DNA of 64,000 nucleotides from Sporolituus thermophilus DSM 23256 (GTDB taxonomy: Bacteria > Bacillota > Negativicutes > Sporomusales > Thermosinaceae). The notes under the pieces are model-generated. The model was not told the DNA's origin and searched no databases. It saw only the letters and a program-made list of their open reading frames with translations. The position numbers and the translations under genes were made by a program. This document shows, piece after piece, positions 50,403 to 59,720 of the stretch (position 1 is the first letter of the stretch; the number at the start of each line of letters is the position of its first letter). The stretch covers positions 23,630 through 87,629 of the forward strand of contig NZ_FNBU01000012.1 of assembly GCF_900102435.1 (NCBI RefSeq). Direction: 5' to 3'.

Positions 50403-51353
50403 ATGCACCAGGATAATTCTACTTTCATGTACACAGCGTTAATCACCGTCTCCTTTCTGTGGGGAACATCCTTTGCTGCCGCGAAAATCGGCATGTACGA
50501 GCTCGAACCACTGAATTTGGTTATTTTCCGCTTTCTTATCGCTTCCGCTGTCTTTGGCGTGGTGCTGCTGCAAACCGGCACATACCGGCTGCTGCGGCGT
50601 CAGGATATCCCGCGCTTTATCTTCCTTGGTTTTTTGGCAATTGCGTCTTATTTTTACATTCAGTACACTGGCCTGCGTTATACTACAACCATTAATGCCG
50701 CCCTCATCGTCGCTACTAGCCCCATTTGGACGGTACTCTTTAGCACAATTCTCGGATACGATAGCATCACACCGCTAGGAATAGCCGGTATCGCTATTGC
50801 GTTTACCGGCGTCAGCGCCATTATTACCAATGGCCAATGGATAAATCTGTTTAATTCCTCGACTATTACTGGCGATATACTATTGCTTGTCAATGCGGTC
50901 GTCTGGGCCGGCTTTACTGTGTACGGCAAGACAATTTTACCAAAATATCGGCCCTTTGTCGCCATGGCCTACATCCACATCTTCGGCACCCTGATGCTGC
51001 TACCGTTTGCTTTTGCGCCAAAACCGCTTGCAACCTCGCCCCTCTACCGGCATATTGGCGACCTTTCGTGGCCAACGATACTGGCCGCCTTGTATCTGGC
51101 CTTGCTTTGTTCGGTCTATGCCTACCATGTCTGGTACACGGGCGTGGAAAAGCTAGGGGCGGTGCGCACCGCCGTATTTACTTACCTCAACCCGTTATTC
51201 GCCATCATCGCCGGAACCTGGCTTCTGGGCGAAAAACCCACGGTGTTTACCTTTGCCGGCGGTATCATGGTCGTTACCGGCGTATACCTGACCAACCGCA
51301 AACCAAGTACTACGGACGCACGGTCAAATAAAACTCCCGAAAATCAGGTGTAA
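50403..51353 (+). CDS. EamA/DMT-family transporter
   Basis: An inner-membrane protein of 316 residues with ten membrane segments in two EamA repeats: SFLWGTSFAAAKIGMYELEPLNLVIFRF at the start and NAVVWAGFTVYGKTILPKY in the middle, RTAVFTYLNPLFAIIAG near the end. ATG at 50403 follows AAGGAG six bases upstream; ATG at 50388 lacks a site. It overlaps nothing and is followed after one base by an acyltransferase gene, so the two are cotranscribed. Substrate unknown. Confidence 0.9.
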   Translation: MHQDNSTFMYTALITVSFLWGTSFAAAKIGMYELEPLNLVIFRFLIASAVFGVVLLQTGTYRLLRRQDIPRFIFLGFLAIASYFYIQYTGLRYTTTINAALIVATSPIWTVLFSTILGYDSITPLGIAGIAIAFTGVSAIITNGQWINLFNSSTITGDILLLVNAVVWAGFTVYGKTILPKYRPFVAMAYIHIFGTLMLLPFAFAPKPLATSPLYRHIGDLSWPTILAALYLALLCSVYAYHVWYTGVEKLGAVRTAVFTYLNPLFAIIAGTWLLGEKPTVFTFAGGIMVVTGVYLTNRKPSTTDARSNKTPENQV

Positions 51354-51354
51354 T

Positions 51355-52497
51355 ATGTCCAAACAACGCGTAACAGCCATCGAATATATTCGCGGCATCA
51401 GCATGCTAGGCGTCGTCGGCATCCATACCGGCGCCTATTCACTAACCAATCCCGAGGTTAACGTTCATCTTTTTGCTCTGCTGGAAATCTTTACAAGGTT
51501 TAGTGTCCCCATTTTTTTCTTTGTTTCCGCTTTCGGTCTTTTTGCCCACCATGACCTGGAAGAACGGTTCGATTATGCCCGCTTTATGCGGCGCCGTCTC
51601 CGCACCGTACTGGTGCCATATATCGTCTGGTCGCTATTGTATATGCTGCATTATACCTTGGTGAGCGGCGATACCCAGCCTTGGACGCCGCCCCTTATTT
51701 ATGAATATCTTTTGTTTGGCTTGGCTTCTTATCAATTGTACTTTCTGGTGCTGCTGCTATGGTTTTACACCTTGATGCCGGTCTGGCGCATAATTGTTCG
51801 CTTCATGCTAAAGCGCCCCGTTCCATCCCTTCTCCTGACGCTTATATTGCAAATTGGGTTTAATTATTATTCCAGCTACTATTTGGAAGCCAATTTCGAC
51901 AATCCCTACCTTAGAATGGCCGTACAACATCGTTTGAGCTACTGGATTGTCCACTACATATTTATATTCCTGTTCGGCGCCGTCTGTGCCGCCAAATATG
52001 GACAGGTTCTGGTATGGCTGAAGCAGCGGGCGCGGGAAATAAACCTGTTTTTCCTGGTATCGCTCGGTGGAATGCTTGCCTATTACTATTATTTACTCTA
52101 CTCTGTCGGCTACACCCCGGAAGAAGCGGTAAATACCGATCATCAATTAAGCCCGATCGGCATGCTTTATACCCTGGCCGCTACCCTTTTCTGGTTTTCC
52201 CTGTTTTCGCGTAATACGCTGCCGCCTGTACTAGCAGCTACCTTAAGTTTTTTGGGGGCCTATTCCTATCATGTCTATTTGATTCACCCGCTTGTCATGT
52301 ATTATTTGATAGATATAGTAACCGGTCATGGTCTTATCATGACGCCGCTCGTTATCGTCACGTTTTATCTGGTAGCGGTGGCGCTTAGTCTTATGATAGG
52401 AATGGTAATTCAATCAACCGGACGGTACGTGCCGCTGCTGCCGCTGCTTTTAGTAGGAAGTAAACCAGAACGCAAAAACATAATCCGGACTAGGTAA
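51355..52497 (+). CDS. Membrane acyltransferase (acyltransferase 3 family)
   Basis: A 380-residue integral membrane protein with about ten membrane segments. The family start IEYIRGISMLGVVGIHTGAYS carries the conserved Arg and His used to transfer acyl groups to sugars or wall polymers, followed by the R-R-L-R-T-V-L-V-P-Y-I-V-W block. Members modify exopolysaccharide, lipopolysaccharide or peptidoglycan. It is coupled to the EamA gene; the terminator hairpin overlaps its stop. Confidence 0.88.
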   Translation: MSKQRVTAIEYIRGISMLGVVGIHTGAYSLTNPEVNVHLFALLEIFTRFSVPIFFFVSAFGLFAHHDLEERFDYARFMRRRLRTVLVPYIVWSLLYMLHYTLVSGDTQPWTPPLIYEYLLFGLASYQLYFLVLLLWFYTLMPVWRIIVRFMLKRPVPSLLLTLILQIGFNYYSSYYLEANFDNPYLRMAVQHRLSYWIVHYIFIFLFGAVCAAKYGQVLVWLKQRAREINLFFLVSLGGMLAYYYYLLYSVGYTPEEAVNTDHQLSPIGMLYTLAATLFWFSLFSRNTLPPVLAATLSFLGAYSYHVYLIHPLVMYYLIDIVTGHGLIMTPLVIVTFYLVAVALSLMIGMVIQSTGRYVPLLPLLLVGSKPERKNIIRTR

Positions 52498-52514
52498 AAG
52501 CTTAGTCCGGATTA
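52481..52514. terminator. Shared terminator spanning both convergent stop codons
   Basis: TAATCCGGACTA and TAGTCCGGATTA pair perfectly. The TAG of the acyltransferase is in the loop and the TAA of the methyltransferase lies in the far arm, with T-rich flank on the plus strand and A-rich flank on the other side. Confidence 0.9.
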
Positions 52515-53201
52515 CTTTTTATCCACTCTGACGACGAGAAAAGTTCCCAGGGCGGGTATCCATTTCTGGCCCCACCGTTCCAACTTATCAGGACGGCGGA
52601 TAAGTGCTGAGGGCGCAAACGGCGGAATAAAAATGCCGCCGCGCCAATCACTGATAGTGATAGGATCCAGCAGTCGGGCGATGTCGCGAATACTGTAAAA
52701 ACGGGTATGACTAAAAATCGTCCGCTTAAACCACGTCTTGATTCGCCGCTCTATTGACCAGAGACTCAAATTCCCTAGCGTCGCCACAATCATGCGACCG
52801 CCAGGACGAAGAATGCGGTACATTTCGTGCAGGCAAAGACGCGGTTCTTCAAAAAATTCCATCGCCGTGATACTGACGACCATATCAAAGGCGTTATCAG
52901 GGAAAGGCAATGCCGCCGCATCGGCCGTAACAAAACTAACCCGGTTACCCCATGCTTTATTTTTCTCCGCAGCAATCGCTAACATTTCCGGGGAAATATC
53001 AATCCCCACCACCCGCGCGCCGGCTGCACAAAATTCGTTGGTATAGATACCTGTTCCGCAGCCGACATCTGCGACATGCATATTCTTTTGCACCTCAGCG
53101 AGGTCCAAAATCATTTCCCGCTCATAGCGATATACATACTGGCCGTGCGGCGTCTGAAACCAGGCGTCGTACTTGGCTGCAAGTTCCTGAAAATAGTTCA
53201 T
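52512..53201 (-). CDS. Class I SAM-dependent methyltransferase (UbiE/type 11)
   Basis: A cytoplasmic 229-residue enzyme. SAM motifs are VADVGCGTGIYTNEF (about 43-57), VVGIDISPEMLAIA, DAAALPFPDNAFDMVVS and LRPGGRMIVAT. The substrate is not evident; the C-terminal region (YSIRDIARLLDPITISDWRGG) resembles small-molecule or quinone-type methyltransferases. ATG at 53201 follows CGGAGGAAGCC. It begins 14 bases after the unknown helical protein, with which it is probably cotranscribed. Confidence 0.9.
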   Translation of the reverse strand: MNYFQELAAKYDAWFQTPHGQYVYRYEREMILDLAEVQKNMHVADVGCGTGIYTNEFCAAGARVVGIDISPEMLAIAAEKNKAWGNRVSFVTADAAALPFPDNAFDMVVSITAMEFFEEPRLCLHEMYRILRPGGRMIVATLGNLSLWSIERRIKTWFKRTIFSHTRFYSIRDIARLLDPITISDWRGGIFIPPFAPSALIRRPDKLERWGQKWIPALGTFLVVRVDKK

Positions 53202-53215
53202 GGCTTCCTCCGGAC

Positions 53216-54586
53216 TTAAGAGTTGCTCTGTAAAAAGTACAGGCGGGAACGCTCCTCGGACGAAAGGAGCAGCGGCCCGTCGAGTAATTTTTCAAGCGAC
53301 AGACGTTTAGCCACGCGCCGCTTTGTCTGCATCCAAGTAATAATAAGGAGCTGGCAGAATTTCCTGATATTCTTCGGCGGCGGCGCACTAAAGCGTTTTT
53401 CCCACAACAAGGTAAGCCGTCCCGCAAGTTCCCCGGCAGTCAGCACCATGTCCTGGCGTACGGCTAATTCAAGCAGCAATAAGCACTCCCGCACCACCAA
53501 ATACAAAACCCGGCCTTCATCTTCATTGGCGCCGGCCGTGCTCCGCCGCAGTTCAGCGATCAGCAGCCGGCCGCCAAGGGTAATGAGCACCGCCATGATG
53601 GGAAATGCAGTGTTAAACCCCCGGGAAGTAATGACGGCAGCAGCAATCTTGCCTGTTTCCCGCACGGCGGTCTGCCAGGCCGGCAGCGTGTTGAGCCGGT
53701 CAGCCAATTCAAAAGCAAACTCAAATAACGGGGCAAGGAGCGGATTCTCCACATTCACACTTGCCATCCTGGCCATTTCCAAGACCTCTTTGTGGAATGC
53801 AGCCAAGAACTCTCGCTCCACTCGTCCCGTATCCACAAGCCGCAGCACCGTAGTCTTCACAAAGGCCAACAATTCCTCGTCGCCGGCGGTAACTAGCCGC
53901 TGCAGCCAAATAGCAAATACGCCTACTAGTTCGCTGTTATCCCCTCGGCAATTGACTACCTCTTCGTCCAGACGAATGCATAATTCAAGGAACAGACTTT
54001 TATCGCCACGCCGTAAAGCTTGAACACCAATAGTCTGAATTCCGTTTATGGCGCGGCTAGTACCTGCTGTAATATCCGTACGCTGTGCGCGGACCAAGAC
54101 AGCAAATAGCAGGTCAGCCGCTTTGGCCGCTACGAAATTCTGCCGTTCTTTCAGGGCAAGGAGTCCTGCCATGGTAACGCTTTCTGCCAGCTCCGGAAGC
54201 ATATCTGTTGCCTGGTGACGGAGCAGCGGCCGAAAAGCATCCAATAGCACGCCAGCGATATCCGCTTGCTTAGCCCGCAGTGCGCCGATCACTACCCCCG
54301 CCAGGCGCACCGGTTCCTCCGGTCGCATAATGCCCTCACCAAAAGCGGTTTTTAATAAATCCGCGGTCTGGAACAGAATAGCCTGGTCTCCGCCGGACAG
54401 CGCCTGCTTCAGCAGCCGGTAGAGATCATCCAGCCATTCCTGTCGCGGCTGACGACCTCCCTTTTGCCCCGTCAATGCTGTTAGCCTGCTTTTAAGCGAA
54501 CGAAGACGGCGCGGCAAGCTGCGGCGGTTATAGATATACATGAGCAAGAAGGCGCAGGCGACTGCCGCCAGCAGCAAATATAGCAT
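53216..54586 (-). CDS. Membrane-anchored helical protein of unknown function
   Basis: I do not recognise this 456-residue protein. An N-terminal membrane anchor (about 1-20, MLYLLLAAVACAFLLMYIY) and a basic stretch (RRSLPRRLRSLKSRL) are followed by some 400 residues of Leu/Ala-rich helices (for example LLKQALSGGDQAILFQTADLL), suggestive of an alpha-solenoid scaffold in the cytoplasm. Little charge patterning points to an enzyme. It is 17 bases after pyruvate kinase and 14 before the methyltransferase, so it probably sits in a three-gene unit. Confidence 0.75.
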   Translation of the reverse strand: MLYLLLAAVACAFLLMYIYNRRSLPRRLRSLKSRLTALTGQKGGRQPRQEWLDDLYRLLKQALSGGDQAILFQTADLLKTAFGEGIMRPEEPVRLAGVVIGALRAKQADIAGVLLDAFRPLLRHQATDMLPELAESVTMAGLLALKERQNFVAAKAADLLFAVLVRAQRTDITAGTSRAINGIQTIGVQALRRGDKSLFLELCIRLDEEVVNCRGDNSELVGVFAIWLQRLVTAGDEELLAFVKTTVLRLVDTGRVEREFLAAFHKEVLEMARMASVNVENPLLAPLFEFAFELADRLNTLPAWQTAVRETGKIAAAVITSRGFNTAFPIMAVLITLGGRLLIAELRRSTAGANEDEGRVLYLVVRECLLLLELAVRQDMVLTAGELAGRLTLLWEKRFSAPPPKNIRKFCQLLIITWMQTKRRVAKRLSLEKLLDGPLLLSSEERSRLYFLQSNS

Positions 54587-54603
54587 ATTAGCCCTCCTAA
54601 TGA

Positions 54604-56358
54604 TTATCGGGCGTGAATTTCTCCCTGGTAAACAAGGCCGCGGGCGGCATCGACCGTCACAATGGCGCCATCATTCATTTTGCCGGTTGCGCCATCAACA
54701 CCGACGATGACAGGCACGCCATAGCTAATCCCAACAATTGCGGCGTGAGACGTCATTCCGCCTTCTTCGGCCACAATCGCGGCCGCCTTGGCAGCATAGG
54801 GCGCCGTTTCTTCGTCAATGCTGGTAACGACAAGAATATCGCCAGGCTGGAATTTATTTTTAACATCGCTAATCGATAAGGCAACACATACCTTGCCGGT
54901 AACCACTTGCTGGCCGATACCCTGACCACGCAGCAAAATGTTACCGACAATATGCACACGGATCATATTGGTGGTACCGGGTGTCCCTACCGGAACGCCA
55001 GCGGTGATAACCACCAAATCACCCTCCTTTACCACGCCGGTGGTCAGGGCGCCGGCTACGGCGTTTTGAACCATTTCGTCCGTATCATGGGACTTGGGTC
55101 CCTGTACCGGGTAGACACCCCACAGGAGCAGCATGCGGCGCATAGTCCGTGCATGGGGGGTAACAGCGATAATGGTCGCCTGGGGACGATATTTTGATAC
55201 CATGCGGGTAGTGTACCCCGATTCGGTAGCCGTAATAATGGCGGAAGCGCCAAGCTCATGGGCGACCTGGACAGTGGCGTGGCTGATGGCATCGGTTGTG
55301 GTGCGCTGCGGCAATAGTCCTTTGGCCATTAAAATGTCGGTATAGCTTAGTGCCGCCTCAGTTCGTACGGCAATTTTAGCCATTGTCGTCACCGCTTCAA
55401 CCGGATACTGGCCGGAAGCCGTTTCGCCGCTCAACATGATCGCGTCACTACCGTCGAGAATAGCGTTGGCGATGTCGCTGGCTTCGGCCCGGGTAGGTCG
55501 GGGATTGGCGATCATGGACTCGAGCATTTGGGTAGCGGTAATGACGGGTTTGCCCGCTTTATTGCATTTCTTGATTATCGTCTTCTGTACCAGTGGCACT
55601 TCCTCGGCGGGGATTTCGACGCCCAGGTCGCCGCGCGCCACCATAATTCCATCGGCGACTTTGAGAATTTCATCGATGTTTTTAACGCCTTCAGCGTTTT
55701 CAATCTTAGCAATGATATCGATCTGACCGCCCGCTTCCTCCACAACCTTGCGAATGGCTAAAACATCAGCTGCCCGCTGAACAAAAGAGGCAGCAACGAA
55801 GTCCATATTCATCTCAAGGCCAAAGAGAATGTCGCGAACATCCTGCTCAGACAGCGGCGGCAAATGAACGTTAACTCCCGGCGCTGCCACCCTTTTCATG
55901 CTGCCGATTTCGCCGCTGTTTTGGACGGTGGTAATAATTTCAGTTCCTTCCACCGCCTCCACAGTTAGACTTATGAGACCGTCGGCAATGAGGATAGTAT
56001 CGCCTGGCCGCACCTCTTCCGGCAGCAGTTTGTGGTTTACCGACGCTCTTTCCTTCGTACCGGGCACGTCCTGGCTGGTCAGTACAAATCGCTGTCCTGC
56101 CGTAAGTCTGACTTTGCCTTCAGGAAAAATTCCGAGCCGCATTTCGGGTCCTTTCGTGTCAAGCATCAGCGCTACCGGCCGGTTGACCTTGGCGGCAGCG
56201 GCCCGGACCATTTCAATGCGTTTGGCATGTTCGGCATGCGTTCCATGGGAAAAATTGAAACGGGCGACATTCATGCCAGCAACGAGCATTTGTTCCAACA
56301 CACCGGGGCGGTCGGTGCTCGGCCCCACGGTGCAAACAATCTTTGTTTTTTTTAACAC
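54604..56358 (-). CDS. pyk: Pyruvate kinase with C-terminal PEP-utilising mobile domain
   Basis: Makes pyruvate and ATP from phosphoenolpyruvate. It has 584 residues: TIM barrel and B domain (CTVGPSTDRPGVLEQM, LDTKGPEMRLG, Lys/Glu motif IIAKIENAEGV and MVARGDLGVEIPAEEV), regulatory C domain, and an extra ~110-residue domain with GGMTSHAAIVGISYGVPVIVG, as in Bacillus/Geobacillus-type enzymes; the His here is a swivelling-domain relic. ATG at 56358 follows AAGGAAGG-type spacing. Second in a unit with the DUF2007-like gene. Confidence 0.97.
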   Translation of the reverse strand: MLKKTKIVCTVGPSTDRPGVLEQMLVAGMNVARFNFSHGTHAEHAKRIEMVRAAAAKVNRPVALMLDTKGPEMRLGIFPEGKVRLTAGQRFVLTSQDVPGTKERASVNHKLLPEEVRPGDTILIADGLISLTVEAVEGTEIITTVQNSGEIGSMKRVAAPGVNVHLPPLSEQDVRDILFGLEMNMDFVAASFVQRAADVLAIRKVVEEAGGQIDIIAKIENAEGVKNIDEILKVADGIMVARGDLGVEIPAEEVPLVQKTIIKKCNKAGKPVITATQMLESMIANPRPTRAEASDIANAILDGSDAIMLSGETASGQYPVEAVTTMAKIAVRTEAALSYTDILMAKGLLPQRTTTDAISHATVQVAHELGASAIITATESGYTTRMVSKYRPQATIIAVTPHARTMRRMLLLWGVYPVQGPKSHDTDEMVQNAVAGALTTGVVKEGDLVVITAGVPVGTPGTTNMIRVHIVGNILLRGQGIGQQVVTGKVCVALSISDVKNKFQPGDILVVTSIDEETAPYAAKAAAIVAEEGGMTSHAAIVGISYGVPVIVGVDGATGKMNDGAIVTVDAARGLVYQGEIHAR

Positions 56359-56389
56359 TTCAAAACACCTTCCTTAAACTTTACGTCAA

Positions 56390-56587
56390 TTACTTTAGGG
56401 CCTGTTCGCAGAGTATTGCGTGCGCTTCATCGGCTTCCGATTCCAACACCAAAACTTCATAAAGGCCGTCGCCCAGCATCGACACTCCCGCTGGACGGGT
56501 ATTGGCCAATATACCCTCGCTGGAAAGCAAGTTCTTCAGCATTTCGGCCTGGGCACGGTTTGCAGCGATATACACCACGGTCCACAT
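56390..56587 (-). CDS. DUF2007-like putative signal-transducing protein
   Basis: A 65-residue protein, MWTVVYIAANRAQAEMLKNLL to VLESEADEAHAIL. It has the beta-alpha-beta ACT-like pattern of DUF2007 proteins, often found near pyruvate kinase or phosphofructokinase in Clostridia. ATG at 56587 follows GGAGG by five bases; a longer frame to 56602 is less likely. It lies 31 bases upstream of pyk and 20 bases after the regulator, suggesting cotranscription with pyk. Confidence 0.75.
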   Translation of the reverse strand: MWTVVYIAANRAQAEMLKNLLSSEGILANTRPAGVSMLGDGLYEVLVLESEADEAHAILCEQALK

Positions 56588-56608
56588 ACAGTCCTCCCGC
56601 AAAAATTC

Positions 56609-58712
56609 TTACTTTTTCGCAAAAGTAATGTTGTACTTATGTAATTTCTGATAAAACCCTGAACGGTGAATACCGAGCAGTTTCGCCGCCTTGCTCTTGT
56701 TGCCGCCGGTAGCTTCCAAGGCTTTATAGATTGCTTGTTTCTCCGTATCGCAAAGTATTCCTGCTAAATCTTTCAAGCCCTCTTCCAAATCCTTAGTTTT
56801 ATGGGTTTTTTTAAGCGCCGGCGGCAGATGTTCTGGCAAGATTTGCCGCTCATCTTCTTCCATCAGGTTAATAGCCCTCTCTAACACATTTTCCAATTCC
56901 CGCACGTTGCCCGGCCACTCGTAGGCAAGCAATAGTTCCATTGCTTCCGGTGAAACACCGTCCACCCAGTGCTGAACCTGGACGTTGATTTTTTTGAGTA
57001 AAGCATTGCACAACAGGGGTATGTCCTCTTTACGCTCGCGTAGCGGCGGTATGTGCAGTGAAATAATATTAAGCCGGTAATATAGGTCCTGCCGGAATTG
57101 GCCTCGTTCAATCATTTTTTCCAAATCACGATTGGTAGCTGCGATGATACGCACATCTACCTTGTTTGTTTTCGTACCGCCCACCCGCTCAATTTCTCTT
57201 TCCTGCAGCACCCTTAGGAGCTTGGCCTGCATTGCCAGAGTCATATCGCCAACCTCATCCAGAAAAAAAAGTCCCGCCATTGGCCAATTCAATCTTGCCA
57301 GGCTTACCGCCTTTGCGCGCACCGGTAAAAGCCCCTTCATCGTAGCCAAAAAGCTCTGATTCGAGTAAGCTTTCCGGCAAAGCGGCGCAATTGACTTTTA
57401 TGAATGGGCCGTGCCGGCGGGCGCTGGCATTGTGGATAGCATGAGCGAACAGTTCCTTGCCAGTACCGCTCTCGCCGAGGATGAGAACAGTCGAATTGCC
57501 CTTGGCCGCCTTAACGGCAATGGTTTTCAGCCATTCCATCTTTTCGCTCCGGCCAATGATGCTCTCAATGGTATATTTTCCGCCGTGCACCTTGCGCAGT
57601 TCTTCTTTGTAATATTCAAGCTCTGATTGGAGTGAATTCAGCTTGCTGGCCAACATTTTAAAATCCTTAACGTCTTTGAAGAGTATTTTGCCGACGGCGC
57701 CCACCACTTCTCCGTCCTGAATAATCGGTTTGCGTGTGACGACGACAACATTCTTGCCGATACGCTGCACCTCGCCAATCTCAGGCTTGCCGGTCTTGGC
57801 AACGATATGCATGCGGGTATTTTCAATAACCTCAGTAACATGTTTGCCAATGACCTCTTTGGCATCGACGCCGAGAAACTCGCAATAAGCTTGATTCATC
57901 ATTGTAATATAGCCATTTTTGTCTACGGCAACAAAGCCCTCGAACATACTTTCTATAGCCGATTCCAGGGTACTTTTTAGATTTTTTACATACTCCAATT
58001 CATTAGCAATCGCCTGAAGCTGGGTAATATCCTGAAAGATCGCCACGGCGCCTTTGATCTTGTTGTCTTTTACAATCGGGGTCCGGTTGGTAATGATTTC
58101 ACAACTGCCAATATGCTGTTTTTGGTTGAGCTCGGCGACCCCTGTTTTCAGCACTCGCTGCAAACCTGAGTTGGGAATTACATCATCGGCAAAACGACCA
58201 ATAACATCATCGCTGCTCAAGCCGGTAATGTATTCAGCGGCAGGATTGAAGAGGGTAACGATCCCATCGGCATTAGTTACCATAACGCCGTTGCAAACCG
58301 AATTTAAAACAGCCTGCATCTCATCGGCAAGAAATTGCGACCTTTCCGACAAATATTTTACTAAGTCAGTACGGGTTATAAACCCAATAGGCCGGTTTTC
58401 TCCATCCACTACGGGAAAACGTCCGTAGCGAAAAATCCGGTTGTTCTGCTGCAACTCCTGTATAGTAGTATTCTCTTGCAGGGTAAAGACGTCAGACGTC
58501 ATCACATCGCCCACACGCAGGTTATGAAAATTGTCGGCAGCCAGAGCCTTTATCAAATGCGACTTGGTTATAAGGCCGATAAGTTTGCCGTCATCGTCAA
58601 CCACCGGCGCGCCGTCGATGCCAACGCTATCAAAAATTCTCGCCGTCTGCTGCAATGTCATTGCCGGCGTCAGCGTCACCACTCGCGTACTCATCAAGTC
58701 CCGAACGCGCAT
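56609..58712 (-). CDS. Sigma-54-dependent activator with CBS-CBS-PAS-PAS-AAA+-Fis layout (frameshift at T8)
   Basis: Two CBS domains (1-120: [21 protein letters not shown]), two PAS domains (about 125-235, 245-355), AAA+ with Walker A GESGTGKE and sigma-54 contact loop GAFTGA (about 390-620), and a Fis-type helix-turn-helix ([19 protein letters not shown]). The frame breaks at eight A on the plus strand (57263-57270): GGGAC-T8-CTGG should be T7 for GTFFLDE. One reading frame covers 57255-58712 and a second covers the rest. Sequencing error, decay and slippage are all possible. ATG at 58712 follows GGGAGGGG. CBS domains suggest a nucleotide or coenzyme signal. Confidence 0.85.
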
Positions 58713-58807
58713 TATACCCCTCCCGGAGTGCTCTTGAGCTATATAGATAATAATTAGGCAAAAGAGCCGGGAATACCTTTTTGTTGTATAAATTTTTAGA
58801 CAAAATT

Positions 58808-58830
58808 AAAACCCTGCCCCGCCGGGCAGG
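58808..58830 (-). terminator. Terminator of the isochorismatase-family gene
   Basis: ACCTGCCC and GGGCAGGG pair on the minus strand around GGCG, followed by TTTTAATTTT. Confidence 0.88.
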
Positions 58831-58840
58831 TTGCTTGTCT

Positions 58841-59395
58841 TTACTTAATTAACGGTAGAATAGCTTTGAATTCCGGGCTATTTGCGTCTTCCAGCCACTC
58901 GTACAAAGCGATTTCTACCCCGGTAATTACCGCACCGGCTTGACGCATTTTAGCCAAACCAAGTTGTTTATTATCAATACTACGCGAACCGACAGCATCA
59001 GCTATAACCTGCACCTGATAACCGGCGGCAAGAGCGTCTAATGCCGTTTGCGTGACACAAATATGAGCTTCAATACCCACCAGTACAACCGTCTTCACAC
59101 CCAGTCGCGACAGTTGCTCCCTAAAATCAGCGCAGCCAAAACAGCTAAACGCCGTTTTCTCATACGGCTTAAACTCCGTAAACAGGCTGCTGATGCCGGT
59201 ATTGGTCGGACCAAGCCCGCGCGGGTACTGCTCGGTTACCACAACCGGCACACCGAGCGTTTGAGCGAATTTAACCATCTTAATGCAACCGTCAAGAACA
59301 GTTTCCCAATTGGCAATAGCCCTTAGCAGCTTATCCTGCATATCCACCACAATTAACGCACTATCCTGTCTATTCAGTTTAAACGGATGAACCAT
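58841..59395 (-). CDS. Isochorismatase-family cysteine hydrolase
   Basis: A 184-residue alpha/beta hydrolase. Catalytic Asp is in ALIVVDMQ (about residue 18), Lys in YEKTAFSCF (about 80) and Cys in GIEAHICVTQTALDAL (about 112). It has the YcaC/nicotinamidase-like layout without clear metal ligands, so the substrate could be an amide or an isochorismate-like compound. ATG at 59395 follows GGAGGTA. It lies between the sigma-54 regulator and the sigma-54 promoter of the GntP permease. Confidence 0.85.
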   Translation of the reverse strand: MVHPFKLNRQDSALIVVDMQDKLLRAIANWETVLDGCIKMVKFAQTLGVPVVVTEQYPRGLGPTNTGISSLFTEFKPYEKTAFSCFGCADFREQLSRLGVKTVVLVGIEAHICVTQTALDALAAGYQVQVIADAVGSRSIDNKQLGLAKMRQAGAVITGVEIALYEWLEDANSPEFKAILPLIK

Positions 59396-59606
59396 AAATA
59401 CTACCTCCTTATATACTTTTTGAAAATTCTATCATATAATTATATCAGTGAAAAGATGGTTTTTCTTTTGCCAAAACTTATCTGTCAATCTTATATGTCC
59501 AGATTATTATACACTCTGTACATTTAGATAAACACATTTGGTCTTTGTTTAATCTTAATTTTTATGAATTTTGGCAATATATTCAATAATGCTGTCAATT
59601 TGGTAA

Positions 59607-59622
59607 TGGCATCAAATTTGCA
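59607..59622 (+). promoter_or_regulatory. Sigma-54 (-24/-12) promoter of the GntP-family permease
   Basis: TGGCATCAAATTTGCA on the plus strand: GG at 59608-59609 and GC at 59620-59621, separated by exactly ten bases, as the -24/-12 consensus requires. It is about 100 bases before the start codon. The rest of the 325-base gap holds AT-rich sequence where an activator could bind. Confidence 0.82.
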
Positions 59623-59720
59623 TAAAGATATTTTTTAAAACAGTACAAAGGAGGGATAGTCACCCCAAAACCACCATGGTGCCTGTACCAGCATTAAACC
59701 ATTAAAAAGGAGGTCAGTGA

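Noticed and set aside
56609..57349. Separate short sigma-54 regulator gene starting at 57349
   Set aside because: It lacks the Walker A half and continues the upstream frame after a T8 indel, so it is the second half of one gene.
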